A stretch of 64,000 nt of DNA. Origin: Sclerotinia nivalis (Eukaryota; Ascomycota; Leotiomycetes; Helotiales; Sclerotiniaceae). Below are positions 33,823 through 45,331 of the stretch, piece by piece; the stretch's first letter is position 1, and each line of letters starts with the position of its first letter. The notes under the pieces were generated by a model. The model was not told the DNA's origin. It was given only the letters and a program-made list of their open reading frames with translations, and made no database searches. Made by a program: the position numbers and the translations under genes. Where the stretch lies: assembly GCA_029531795.1 (NCBI GenBank), contig JAPEIS010000013.1, positions 806,001 through 870,000 on the forward strand, given 5' to 3'.

Positions 33823-36047
33823 AGTAGAGCAAGACAGAAGAAAAGAAGTAGTAGATAAGTTATTTTTTTTTATATCAATTAGCTTTATTGTCATTGAGAG
33901 TAAACATCGGGATAATAATTTAGCAACATTTGGTGGTGGGTTCAAACTCCGAATACGTCCTCTTTCACTCTTTTTTTTACCTGTTTCGAAGGACTGGCGC
34001 ATTCGGATTCGATGAATTTGGATGGTTGGAGGGGTTATGACGCTGAACTTACAGGGATTAGAATCAAGCTTTCGCCAAGTTGTGGTTAGAATCTTGCCAA
34101 GGCATGAATTAAGCCCAAGTTTCCTTGTTCGAGGTCTAAAATTAGAGGAAAGAGTGGAAAATAGAAGATATTTTTTTATATCATTGTATCCGAACTTTCT
34201 TCCGACTTTATAACGGCCCCGACAAGCTTGGCATTCAGGGTCCAGGAAATCTTTCACCGAATTGAATGTCATGTCATGTGATTGCAAACAAACATAGCTA
34301 AATCAAGGACTTCATGATACTGTCTGTACACATTCAACCAGAAGAGTTTAATATTTCATGCCATGTAGTCCATGACGAATATTATACCAAAAGACTAACA
34401 AGCCATGTAGGTTCTCCGCAAACAAGTTCTGTAGAATGCACCTTCACTCCAATGCAGCAAATGACGTCGAATATTCGAATGTTCGGATAACATTGCCGAC
34501 TTCCCATGATTTTCCATGACTTTATCAACAACCTTGGAGGTATCTGACTCAGCTGCAGCACAGTGAAATAGCAACCTTGGAAGCTTACTGAAATCAAATC
34601 CAAGTTTTTAAGAAATATTGCTAAAGATCTTTTCCTAGGAATTCAAAACCTGCTAGCTTGGTGAAAGATGCTTTAGATAAGATGTTGTAAAATGAGATGA
34701 ACAAACCCTATGCGCTGGATATCTTTTTACGTTAGGGCTGGTGATCTGGCGAATTCCGTATATATGGAGAAAAGATGATGAAATAATAATGAAGGGGTGT
34801 GAAAACATGTAAGCGAAGACAAAAAAGAAAATGTGAACATTATGTACTTTGCTCCTGCTGATAATCTGTGGTCTATATGAATGTGTTTCAAAATAGTTTA
34901 ATGCCTGTGGCGGACTCTCAGCCCTATCATGGATAACGCCGACAAGCCACTTTTGGGTGGTTAGTGGATAGGCATTCACGTGAGACTTGATAACCTTGCT
35001 TCATCATCGCTTGATGGAGACGTTCATTCAAGTGCACCTCATACCACGATTCACTCTTCTCCCCCTTTCTCATTTTTATGATATGGAATCTTTGACGTCG
35101 ATGAAGATGAAAGCAATTATTTTGTGTATTACATGGTGCTGTCCATACGTTGCGATTTCGGAATGGAAGCCCCGAAATTGAAGACCCAACTTCTTTAGGA
35201 ACAAATTCTCAGATGATATGAGATGGTGGCGCGATAATGTTTAGTGTCGTATCGCTGGAATTTCCCTTACATCTTGGTAGTGAATATTGACTGTTTATCT
35301 GAAGTCTTGAAGTACGGCACCTAGTGCAGATAGTGAAGAAGTGAATGAGTTGGGAAACAAAATCCGATATCGCAAAAATAAGTATAGGGGTCCAATTTGA
35401 AGGTTGGTGTGGCAGGTACTTATGTGGATTTGCATGCTGTATCTCAAGGAAATACATTAGTCTGTTTTGGAAAAACGTTAGGAGCGCTAATTCAAGTAGC
35501 AAGTGGCCAACCTAGCGGATTCAAAACCCCAGTCCCCGCTACGGAGTCGTTCGTTTGGTCAAGCTTCGGGTCCAAACTGTAGATAGTTCTATAGTATATG
35601 CGCAACTCTCCTGTTCATCAATCACTCAACAGCAGAAAATACACAATGCTTCTGACCCATAGTTCTTTTCGGGGGATTCCGCGGGTTGTCGCTCTCCCTT
35701 TTCTATTCTTTTGTGCATTGGTCTTCATTACTTTTCCAGGCAGTCATCCATGAAATTTTCTCCCTTCCGGTAGTGGAAGGCGAGAGAGAGGCTAGTTCTA
35801 GCCTTATGATTGTTATTTTGCCATTCCTAATATGGAAAACTCCACGGTCATCTTGGAAGCGGGGTAGGTCAACGTTAAGTCATGTCCAAATATTAGCTCT
35901 TATCAATCGAAAATTAGTTTTACTTCAATTCGCACAAGGTAATTCAACCATCTTCAAACTTTTGAACCCCAAGAATCTCACAACGAACGGCGAGAAACAT
36001 TTACTATCAGTATTTACCATCGCCTATTTAGAACCTTTTGTACAATC
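33823..36047. other. Intergenic, nothing recognised
   Basis: About 2.2 kb between the PLD-like gene and the F-box gene, which point away from each other. Frames here are short or depend on non-ATG starts. No repeat, RNA gene or conserved domain is recognised. Confidence 0.5.
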
Positions 36048-37508
36048 ATGAGGTCAAATCTACAAAAACTTCCCCTAGAGACCCAATTCAAAATCATCCA
36101 ATATCTTCAAGCGAGCTACTCTGAGTTTGAAATCGATAGGAGTATGTATAGTTTAGCACGAACTTGCAGAACATTCCACAAAATCACGGAACCTCTCCTT
36201 TACACCAGATACAGCGACGAAAAGCAGTCCTCCACAAACCTTGGGAGATTAATTCAAACGCTCATATTGCGACCGGACTTATGGCAACGCGTGAAATATT
36301 TCTCAATCGTGTTAGATCAGAAGAAATGGCGAGGTGGATTGGGCATGTTGAAATATGACAGGGTATTCACAAATGTCGGTCGCTTGAAAACTATCATGTG
36401 TCGGAGGCCTGACAAGCACGAATGGTTGGAATTGCAACGACACAAAAAGGTTCAAAAGTTAGCCCGTCTAGTCGGTGATTGGGAGGTCTTCACGAAAATC
36501 GTGACGGATCCTGGGAAAGTGTTTGGACGAGGACCTCTTAGATGGGGTTGTACATATATGGAATTGCTGATCACTATCCTCGCCTTATTAAGCCCCGGGA
36601 TCAAAAGATTGCAAATCAAGCGCCCATGGCGCCTTCCAGGATGGGCAGAATGGGAACGCGTCATCCCGAGAGTATTTGACTTGCAATACACGCCCCTCAA
36701 ACTCTTGACGCTGGAAGAAGTCCACTACCTCACTTCTCCCAGAGTAGCTTACAACGAGGACTTTTTCAGATATAAAACGGGCACGGATGAGATCGATGTG
36801 CTTCTGAAGTTACCCACCCTAAAAACCTTGAAGGTCTCGGGCTTCGCATTCAGAGAATCACGAAATCGCTGGGTCACGGAACCCCAAACATGTCCCATTG
36901 AATCCCTAGATCTCTCTCATGATTTCAACGTCTATTTCCCCGGCTACTGTACCTTCCTCTCCCTCTTCAGCGGACTCAAAAAATTTTCCTACAATGGAAA
37001 ATTTCAAGATACAGTCACACCCGAATTCTTCTGGGACATGATGAAAGGACTCCTCGCCAATCGCGAAACCCTCGAATCTCTCTCCCTAACCAGCATCTGC
37101 CGCCTCAAAAACGACCACTCGCACCTGCACGTCTCGGACGGATTTATAGATTTCCCCCGTCTAAAATCCATACGCATCCAACTCGATCTCCTGATCGGCA
37201 CAAAGGACGAATGCACCGATTTCCCACTCCATGAAATCCTCCCCCCGTCTCTAGAATCCCTAGAACTGTGCTTGCAATCCCCATACGATAATCCGGATCT
37301 AGAAAACCAGTTATACGCATTAGCGAGCTGGAAACATGCATTCCCGGTTTTGAAATTGGTGAAAATCGAATATGCGTGTCGGACGCGTGCGCTGACGCGG
37401 AGTTGGTGCGATGCTATGAGGTGCGTTTTGCGGGAGAGAGGTGTCAAGTTGGTTGTTGTGGCGTTGGCTGGGAGGAGGGTTTGGGTCGCGAGGGAACCTT
37501 GCGAATGA
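36048..37508 (+). CDS. F-box protein
   Basis: Single exon, 486 residues. The N-terminus matches an F-box: NLQKLPLETQFKIIQYL at residues 3-19, then SLARTCRTFHKITEPLLY at about 37-54. The rest lacks a named domain but contains spaced Leu-rich segments (LKTLKVSGF, IESLDLSHDF, LESLSLTSI, LKSIRIQLDLL, LESLELCL), consistent with degenerate leucine-rich repeats as in fungal F-box/LRR proteins. F-box proteins are substrate receptors of SCF ubiquitin ligases through Skp1. The family is expanded and fast-evolving in Leotiomycetes, so no orthologue or target is proposed. A hairpin follows the gene at 37641-37666. Confidence 0.85.
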   Translation: MRSNLQKLPLETQFKIIQYLQASYSEFEIDRSMYSLARTCRTFHKITEPLLYTRYSDEKQSSTNLGRLIQTLILRPDLWQRVKYFSIVLDQKKWRGGLGMLKYDRVFTNVGRLKTIMCRRPDKHEWLELQRHKKVQKLARLVGDWEVFTKIVTDPGKVFGRGPLRWGCTYMELLITILALLSPGIKRLQIKRPWRLPGWAEWERVIPRVFDLQYTPLKLLTLEEVHYLTSPRVAYNEDFFRYKTGTDEIDVLLKLPTLKTLKVSGFAFRESRNRWVTEPQTCPIESLDLSHDFNVYFPGYCTFLSLFSGLKKFSYNGKFQDTVTPEFFWDMMKGLLANRETLESLSLTSICRLKNDHSHLHVSDGFIDFPRLKSIRIQLDLLIGTKDECTDFPLHEILPPSLESLELCLQSPYDNPDLENQLYALASWKHAFPVLKLVKIEYACRTRALTRSWCDAMRCVLRERGVKLVVVALAGRRVWVAREPCE

Positions 37509-38504
37509 TATTTTCTTTAAGAGTGGGTGGATGGTTTTGCTGGTGTAGGAGTTGGAGTTATGTATTGCTTTCTTGCTTGTTTGCTTGCTTGCTTGGATAG
37601 CGTATTTGCAGTGCTTTTGGATTATTCTATATACCCCGCGGATCAAGAAACTTTAGTTTCCTGATCTGGTAATGTGTTCTTGTTATGTACTTCTTATAAT
37701 AATCTTAATATACTTATAATCCTAATAAATATTCGAAGATATACGATTCTACAAAAAGTAAAATAAATTTATTAAGCAGGATATAGAATATAAAACTTAC
37801 TATTGATAGTACCAGTTGTATAGTATTATTATAGTATTGTATATTATTTATTCTTGATTACTATACTATACTATAAAATAAGAGTATTATTTATATTGAA
37901 GGGGAGGGGCTAGAGCTCGCTAGCGGTACGGACTTCCTTTGTGAGGTGAGTCACATGACGTACCGACAGATGTATAGATAGAAATATCAAACATTTCTTA
38001 AATTAAACTTCGCTAATTGATTTGATCCAAGATACAGCTACTAATACCTAGTCTAGCCCATATGCATCTGATCGCCACCCACATCCACGCCCACACCCAA
38101 GAACATGCTTCATACATGTATAAATGTACATACAATGAATAATAATAATTTCCTTCCCTTCCTAAACACCCACGTGATACCTCGACTCAAAACACCCCAT
38201 CATCATAAGCCCCATTAACCCCTCCCCCCCCCCCGACCTAAAGCCGAGCCAATGAAATAGTATGATATATGCAAGCCCATCAGATAACCTAACCATAATC
38301 CGAAAATGCATTTAAAAGTGCTAAAGACGAATGCAATGATAAAGGGGTATCGATGCCCGAATGATATTTGAAATCCGAATACTCCGAAAAATGCAAATAT
38401 TCACTCCTTAAAGGATACCTCATTGTATGTATTTCATTAGTTGAGACCATGAATAACAACACAATACGAAAAGTAAAAAGAGAATCGATCTGCGTTACAA
38501 GATC
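37509..38504. other. Intergenic, AT-rich, with hairpin and C-run
   Basis: Contains an inverted repeat GATCA-GAAACT/AGTTTC-TGATC (37641-37666) about 130 bp beyond the F-box stop. A very AT-rich patch follows (about 37,680-37,890), then a run of C residues near 38,222-38,236. No gene is supported. Confidence 0.5.
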
Positions 38505-40006
38505 TCAGACACGTTCTGGTATACGTCTTCCCTGCGGTACGGGTAATTCAACTTCTTCATCACTACTCTCATCAACCATTTCATCCAGCATTCTGTCCGT
38601 TACCCTTCTACCATTGAGGTTATTTCTCATGGCAGATTTCCTGTGACTTGCTTCTGGATATCCGTTTTCGCTTCCACCACTACTAACGCTTTCTGCAAAT
38701 TCCACTCTGCGTTGAGACTGAGGTCCCATTTTACCCTTCCCGTTTTGGGCTCTTTGGAGACTGAATTCTGCTCGAAGAGGGCTATGCCGAGGACTTGTTT
38801 GACTTCCATGTGGAGGAGTTAAGGTAGGCCCCATGGATTGCGAGTTACCTGGTGAACCCATGGATAATAATGTTGCGATTGCATCTTGTTCTTGTATTGT
38901 TTTATTTACAGAAGTCATGGCATGCTCGGAACGGTTATAAGCAGTTGCTTTGGGTGTTCGTGGAGCAGAGCTGTTGTTGAAAGAGTGGTGAGAGTTGGCG
39001 CTTGATTGTCCTGGTGGTTTTGAGAATTTTGAATCTGACCGCCTGGATGAAGCAGTCGGTCGTATGTCAGCTGGAGGAGCGAGAGATTTAGATTGTGGAT
39101 ATGAAGAGCTATATAAGTTGTGTCTGTAAGAATGAGCTCCATTGGCAGTAGAATGATCACGCCAGAATGATTCGTAGGTTCGAGATGGTGGTTCTGTTCG
39201 TGCGTACAGGTCAAAATCAGCTGTAGGTCGTGGTCCAAAGACATCTGTAGATCCCTGGCCTTGAACATTTGCTATAGCTGCTCTAGGAGAGGTGAGAAAG
39301 TTTCTGCGAGTATTGAAGGTTGAATTCGATGATGTTGGAGATCCGGCCTGCGATGCAATAGTTTCAACTTCGTTAATTGATTTTGATTCCCATCCATTGT
39401 TGACTTTGACCATTGCATAGGAAAGGCGGGTTCGTAATTCAGAAGATAGCTATTTGGATTTAGTTAAGTCCTTATTGCTCTAGAGATTATACTGACCTCT
39501 CCCAATCTGCTTGCGACTGAAGATGTATTGCTGACTGTACTTGTATTTCTAGTATGGCTTCGAATAGGTGGTGGAGCTTTAGGACTGGGCGAATTTGAAT
39601 TTGAAGTTTTTGATTTTGGATGACCGTCTGCTGTTCTCTTCTGACTAGCATTCAGGGTGACGTTGGCTTTTGGAGGCGTTGTAGTAGTACTGTTTTCGAG
39701 TGGTAGTTGCGCGGCAGCCAATTGTGAGAGTTGTGAAAGTTGCGATAATGGTCCTCCATCTTTGATGGTACTTTGTGACGAGAATTCCTCAACAGCAGGT
39801 GGTGTAAATACAGGTTCGTGACCATCTATCGTCGATTGGGAATTGTTGGAAGTGGTCGCAGTTGCATTCGCGGATTGTGTTGCGATGATATCCTCAGCAC
39901 TTCCTTCTTTGGTTTCTTGCGATATTAAAATTTGAAGCGCCGTTGTTTCTACTACTGCCGGTTCATGCGCACCGATAGGGGTGGCATTAATGTCGTTGTT
40001 TGCCAT
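38505..40006 (-). CDS. Whi5/Nrm1-like candidate G1/S transcriptional repressor
   Basis: Two exons, 40006-39497 and 39449-38505 (484 residues), with a 47-bp intron (GTCAGT, AAATAG). The splice joins LGE to LSSELRTRLSYAMVKV (about residues 171-186). This resembles the short Whi5-family motif (L-x-x-R-L-x-x-A-x-x-K-V) by which Whi5 and Nrm1 bind SBF/MBF. A second short motif, QDAIATLLSMGSP, resembles the conserved hydrophobic block upstream of it in such repressors. The rest is disordered, rich in Ser, Thr, Asn and Pro. It has many Ser/Thr-Pro sites (SPRHSPLR, RTPK, LTPPHG, TSPR), as expected for a CDK-regulated protein. A basic or acidic tail (DEMVDESSDEEVELP) closes it. Function is inferred from the motif and from CDK-site density. 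The start at 40006 was chosen over non-ATG codons upstream. Confidence 0.65.
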
Positions 40007-41720
40007 CAGAGGTATAATAAGACGCGGGTTTCCGTCGCGTCGAGTGGGACTCGATATTGTCAAATTACCCGGATGCAGAATCGCAATGTCGCGACAATGA
40101 CTCCTAGATTGAATGATTACGCAGTTCGCGAAAAGTAGCAATTGCTAGAGAATGAAGTTATCGATGTGATGTAAAGATATATGTCGTGGTGAATTGTCGG
40201 ACCTAAGAATATATGAGGAGAGACGTCGATTGAATGATTTGTCGATTGAATGATTTGTCGATATCGATGTTTAACTTTGGGTCGATAATGGTTGTGGCGG
40301 GTGATATCGTTATGCTGGTCTGTGGGCAGGTGGGTGTGGAGAGAAATAAGAAATAAGGGTTGCGCGCGTTGGGTCGCGAGAAAGAGCGCCTCAATTGTCC
40401 GCGTGAATGTATGGGTCTCCCCGGCTATCTCTCTCTTCCAAGAGTCTTCCTTTTGAACGACAGACAAGACAAGACAGATGTAGTTGAATTTGATTAATTT
40501 GTCTGCTTTAACAGCAGCTCAATTTGTATTTGATGCAAATATTTTATTAGGGAATAATATGATAAAAAGAAATTGTAGTCGTTTTTCCCAATATGTATTA
40601 GTTTCGTACTCGAGTACTGATTCCTCGAAGTAGTAGTGGTAGTAGTAGTGGTAGTAGTAGTGGTAGTAGTAGTGGGAGTGAGAGTGAGAGTGTAAGGAAG
40701 ATGCATGAATGATAAAATCAAGTAATGAGTCCTGTAAGGGTGGGCTTCTAGCTACCTACCTAGCATCTAACTACCTAGTACCTACCTACTATCCTCTAAA
40801 GCGTGGTTGGGGAGACGTGAGTTGAACCCCACCTAAAAACTGCAACTTCGCGTAGTCACGGGTTTCTTTTAGGGGTTATAATTTGCCTTGCTATAACACG
40901 CCACAAGCGCTTGTTGAAGAATAAAAGAAGGAAAAAGAAAAAAGAAAAAATGTAAAATGAAACCAGCCTCACCCCACTATTGAATTGAAGTGGGGGATTG
41001 GAGAAAATATATGGCGCGAGTTGCGACTTTGAATTGTGAATCACATTTTGTTGTTTGTGACAGTGCATATACGAGTACTACTATAGTACAATCACATCTC
41101 AATATACATTAATCATGAAGAATAAGGTGTCATTCGCTAAGGCAAACAATCCCCTGAATTTTCTCGCCAAATTTACATTCCATACTACAATTCTTTGGAT
41201 TGTAGATACAAACCCCATGCCAATGCCATGATATTATCCGAGATAACAACCCACAACGTTGTCTGTATATTAGAGTAATAGAATAATCGTTCCCTAGAAG
41301 ATCAGATAGAATATATCCCCTCTGTTGGGGCCCAGAGGGATATTGGAGCTGCCAGCTTAGATCCTCAAATGACAACGAGGTTGATCTCAGTAGGAGATTC
41401 AATTTGACATTCTTTGGGTAAGTAGTCATTTTGTCTATGGTTGTTTTAGTCAGGTCATATAAAGTATCAGGGCTGCGTTTTGCCTCGTCCTGACTCTATT
41501 TTGCATGGGAAATGGCAAGCCACATCTCCTGATATCCAACGCTCATCGCGCAGTCATGCCCAAGCAAACGGTTGGGATAAACTCTATTGTATTAGCCTGA
41601 GAAGCTCGAATATCTCCTCAAGGCTTCCCTGGTCATTTGAGTTCATTTCTGATAGGGTGGAGTGTCAAAGGCATCTTTTCTTAGGCGAACATCTTTCGAC
41701 ATGCGGAACTATTATAGCTT
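40007..41720. other. Intergenic with simple repeats
   Basis: About 1.7 kb. Holds the promoter of the Whi5-like gene, a four-copy 12-bp microsatellite (40629-40676), CTACCTACCTAG-type repeats (about 40751-40792) and otherwise chance frames. Confidence 0.5.
40629..40676. repeat. 12-bp tandem repeat, four copies
   Basis: Unit AGTAGTAGTGGT repeated four times (the last ends GGG), followed by AGTGAGAGTGAGAGTG. This is a trinucleotide-derived microsatellite between genes, likely variable in length among isolates. Confidence 0.9.
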
Positions 41721-42743
41721 TCACTTCTCCCCTAACACTCCTCGTCCCGAAGCAATGTTCACAAGGCCGTTGAGGAGTTGTCTTGTTGCCCGATATTGTC
41801 CACCCTCTTCATGCTCAACACTCGATGGCTGCGTGAGCTTTAACCTTCCTTCGCCAAGTACAAATGCGCCACATGCAATCTTAACAATTTTCACCTTCTC
41901 ATGATTTAGGTCCAACGCCAAATGCGCCTTGATATAACTTTTCAATGCAGCCATAAACGGAGATCCATCTTTTGTGATTTTGTTTCCTCGTGAGAGCATA
42001 CGAGGTAGATCCTCCCTAGCAATATGAATTTCAATGGTTTTGAGAGGAGCAGATCCACCAGGTATGTCAAAGCCAACGGATATTTGGATCTCTTTAATGA
42101 TCTTTTGTATACCAACTTGGCGCTCTTCGGCTGTTGCATCTTCGTTGATCGTGTTGGATGTATATTGCTCGAATGATTCCGTCAAATCGTTTCCTTCCAA
42201 CTTCAGGGCCGACACCCTTGTATCGAAAATCTGACAGACGTATTGTATGAATGTTTCTCTTAACGACAGTGGCATGCGTGTTAACAGCAAAGGTAAACGC
42301 AGAAATCCAGATTCATCATCAGAAGACTGCATGATTGAGTCGCCCATGTGGTCTTCGGGAGTCGAGCGTAATAAAATGGCAGTGTAATTCGCTTTCTCGT
42401 AATTGACTTCCACCAGTATTCCACGATTATGTGTAGTCTCCGTCACAGACTCACCAAGAGTCTCTTCTGTTGTATCCTCGACAGCCCATTCCGATTCTCT
42501 TTTGAAAACTTTCCATACCACGGTTTGCAGAGCACCTACACGAGCCAATGTATCATCTTCAGATCCTAATCCAACCCGAACACCCCGTAAAACGTCACCT
42601 GCTAATATATCTCGAAATCGACGTGCATGTACTTGCAAGTCCGCATTATTAAGAGCTTCTTCACCAGTGTAGAGTGGAGAGGCACGATGTATGGTAAAAG
42701 TAGTGTTGTAAAGGGGATACTGAGAGCCAGGTGCGGGAGCCAT
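41721..42743 (-). CDS. Kinetochore Sim4 complex subunit Fta1 (CENP-L)
   Basis: Single exon, 340 residues from the ATG at 42743. The open frame begins earlier only with a TTG codon. The sequence has features of the Fta1/CENP-L family: an N-terminal YPLYNTTFTIHRASPLY block, HARRFRDILAGDVLRGVRVGL, FLRLPLLLTRMPLSLRETFIQY in mid-protein, and a C-terminal SYIKAHLALDLNHEKVKIVKI. CENP-L with CENP-N belongs to the inner kinetochore (CCAN/Sim4), contacting CENP-A chromatin and linking to outer kinetochore proteins. The family is fast-evolving, so identification rests on these blocks and on matching length. No splice sites were needed. Confidence 0.78.
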   Translation of the reverse strand: MAPAPGSQYPLYNTTFTIHRASPLYTGEEALNNADLQVHARRFRDILAGDVLRGVRVGLGSEDDTLARVGALQTVVWKVFKRESEWAVEDTTEETLGESVTETTHNRGILVEVNYEKANYTAILLRSTPEDHMGDSIMQSSDDESGFLRLPLLLTRMPLSLRETFIQYVCQIFDTRVSALKLEGNDLTESFEQYTSNTINEDATAEERQVGIQKIIKEIQISVGFDIPGGSAPLKTIEIHIAREDLPRMLSRGNKITKDGSPFMAALKSYIKAHLALDLNHEKVKIVKIACGAFVLGEGRLKLTQPSSVEHEEGGQYRATRQLLNGLVNIASGRGVLGEK

Positions 42744-44593
42744 TAATTCTAGACCCCGCAGTGATTGGGGCGCGTTTGTGGATTGTTTGGCTGGTCGCAA
42801 TGTGTTCGAAGATGTGAATGCTCAAAATGATTAAGAGAAACTTTTGTGACAATAGTATTCCCAATTAATATTATGTTATAAGAAAGAGGATAGATAATTG
42901 TACTTAGACGCTTGACTTGACCTTGACTACATAATGATCCGGAAACGCGACGCGGAGACATTTTTGACAGGGATTCTTGGTGCTTTATCATTAGCGCGAA
43001 TTCCCGAAGATCCCTCAAAACCTTCCACACGTGACATAAATTTCCATGGACAACTTGATTGGATCTTTCAAACTAATCATTTCTTTACTTAGTTCCATAC
43101 GCACTCCAAAAGGAACTTTCGAAGAAGTAATTTTATGGAGCCATGATTTTCCCTCATTGCTTCGCGGTTCTGCTTCACGTGACATGAAGTTTTACATGGA
43201 TCTAGAAGTCTATCTCTGCATGGGGACTATGTAACAAGTGTTACCATTTTATCGCCGTCTTTTATGTTACGTCAAGATGATAAAGATCTAACCTCGAAAT
43301 TTCAGGGAGAGATCATTGGATGGCAGAAAGGCATAGGCGCAAGTGTTCAACGTTGATTCAAATGTGCTAGGAGAAGTGTTAGGGAATTTCCTTCTGTGTC
43401 ACTGGTAGAATGAATTCTCAGTCTGTACCGGTATGCGGAGAAAGGCCCAGGGAGCGTTACTCGCGGATAAGCATAGTTTACCGGCAGGATGAGCACAAGT
43501 AATATATGTATACTCTACTTCCATATTCAATAACCAGCAAACATCGTTCCGCACGCTCAATCTATGTCATTCTGATTCGAGGATAGGACATGAGCATGAA
43601 TGCCCAGAAAAGACTTTGTTGAAGGCAACTGGCGCTAAGTTTTAAAGAAAGTATTTTGGTAAACTGGCAACTTGGCACCTTTTGAAGCATCAAGACTCTT
43701 GGTGGGTTTGGACTTGGTTATGCTTTCGGAATCACTTCGCCACTCACACTGACCTTTCAGCCCTTTTCTTTTGGGAATGGTTGTTCTATTCTTGGTCAGG
43801 GCTTTCCCGTCAATGCTTAGAGCCTTTCTGATACTAGCTTCCGCAGGAGAAAGTTCTCAATCAGCCTATTATCATGAAATGGTTTTTTGACATGCAACAA
43901 ATTTGAGCCTGAGCGCACATTACATGTACGTAAATAGTCCTAAGCAAATCCTCAACATGCACAAGACTTTGGGACGAAATCAGTAAACATTCCAAGTACA
44001 CTAGATTCGAAACAACCGTCGAGAATGACCTGGGATCATCCTGTACATCAAATTCATGATTCGATCATTACGAAAACTACATTGTTAAATACGCACAAGC
44101 AACAAAATCGTTCGATTCGTGAAATCCAGTGCCAATTTGTGGGTATAATCGAAAGGTTTCGACAGATTCAAAACTGAGAAGTGGAAATTTTGAATCGTCA
44201 TCGTCAACAAAATTCACCAGTCATCTCATGTCACAAATCCATGGTGGATTTCGATTAGATGAAATTGCTTCACTACTGTTTCAGATCCAGATCGCTGCTT
44301 ACAATAAAAGTAAATGATGCTCTCGAATTGAAACCATTCGCGTGTTCTACCCAAAATGGATATCTTCATCGGATAATTTGTCTGAGCGTAATTTTTTCAA
44401 CGTCCCATAGTCTTTTCTGGAACGACCATTGAGTCCAATCTTTCCACTAATTTATTTCGGACGCATCTGGGGTTTTCTTGGAATTTCTTGGCCATGTGTA
44501 TATACAACGTTGACGGATCAATCAGAGCGAGTCAGTCGTTCACTCTTCATTATCAATGTTCTCATTCTTTACATTCGCTTATCTATATCCACA
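42744..44593. other. Intergenic, nothing recognised
   Basis: About 1.85 kb between divergent genes. Chance frames only. CACGTGAC occurs twice (about 43028 and 43175), a possible bHLH-type site near the Fta1 promoter. The 150 bases before 44594 are the promoter and leader of the secreted protein. Confidence 0.45.
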
Positions 44594-45331
44594 ATGAAGT
44601 TCTCCTCTTTCCTTTTTGTCCTTTTCACTCTCACATTCTCTACTGCCTTACCCGTCATACGACGCGGTTCCATCAATGGGTTGGTTGTTCGTGAGGGAAA
44701 CTCCACTTTGGCATTATTTGGCAATTCCACATCCTCATCCTCATCGGCATCATCAACATCTTCCGGTAGTGCAAAGCCAACCACAGCAATCAACTTTGAA
44801 GATCTAAAAGAGGATGCCGCAGCAAAGAAAGCAACCAGCGGTAGCAAAAGCAAAGTTACAGCAGCACAAGTCAAATCAGCAGTATCTGGATTCGCCAACG
44901 ATGCCAACACCGTATCAGCGGCCTTAAACAAACTCCCCAGTATGACAGACAGATCGGACATCGCTTCACTTGCCGGAAAAGCATTCAATGCAGAATCCGA
45001 CGAGGATTCCCAAAGATCGGTTCTATTTGCCGCGGCGGGCAGTGCAGGTTCCTCGGCAAACAGCAAGATCGTTAAGAACACTCCTGCGGTTCTCAAAGGC
45101 TTGAAGGCTATGATGGTAAACCCTTCGACTGCTTCTGTGAAGTATAATGTGGCTACTATTGAAGCTGCTCGGTAAGCATCTTCCACGTTGATTCAAACCT
45201 CGGTTCATGAACTCACGGAAAATAGAAATCCCAATATTCTCCCTAGTATCACACAGCTCTCAAATGCAGCATTGAGTGCAACGAATTTATCTCCAACGGC
45301 ACAGAAGTTCCCTGCTACTGGACAAGATTAG
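44594..45331 (+). CDS. Small secreted Ser/Ala-rich protein
   Basis: Two exons, 44594-45171 and 45226-45331 (227 residues). The 54-bp intron starts GTAAGC and ends AATAG, and splicing adds a 35-residue C-terminus. A clear signal peptide occupies residues 1-18 (MKFSSFLFVLFTLTFSTA). It is followed by LPVIRR, a plausible Kex2-type dibasic processing site, so a short propeptide may be removed. The mature protein has potential N-glycosylation sites (NST twice) and a Ser/Thr linker. A largely helical, Ala/Ser/Lys-rich domain follows (TAAQVKSAVSGFANDANTVSAALNKL), without cysteines. The composition recalls fungal cell-wall or surface-binding secreted proteins. No family is assigned. A role as cell-wall protein or host-interaction protein is speculative. 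Confidence 0.8.

Noticed and set aside
40629..40792. Possible CRISPR-like or telomeric array
   Set aside because: Simple microsatellites with no spacers, in a eukaryotic genome, and no telomere unit TTAGGG.
42744..42800. N-terminal 19-residue extension of the Fta1/CENP-L gene
   Set aside because: It begins with TTG, not ATG. The ATG at 42743 precedes the conserved block.
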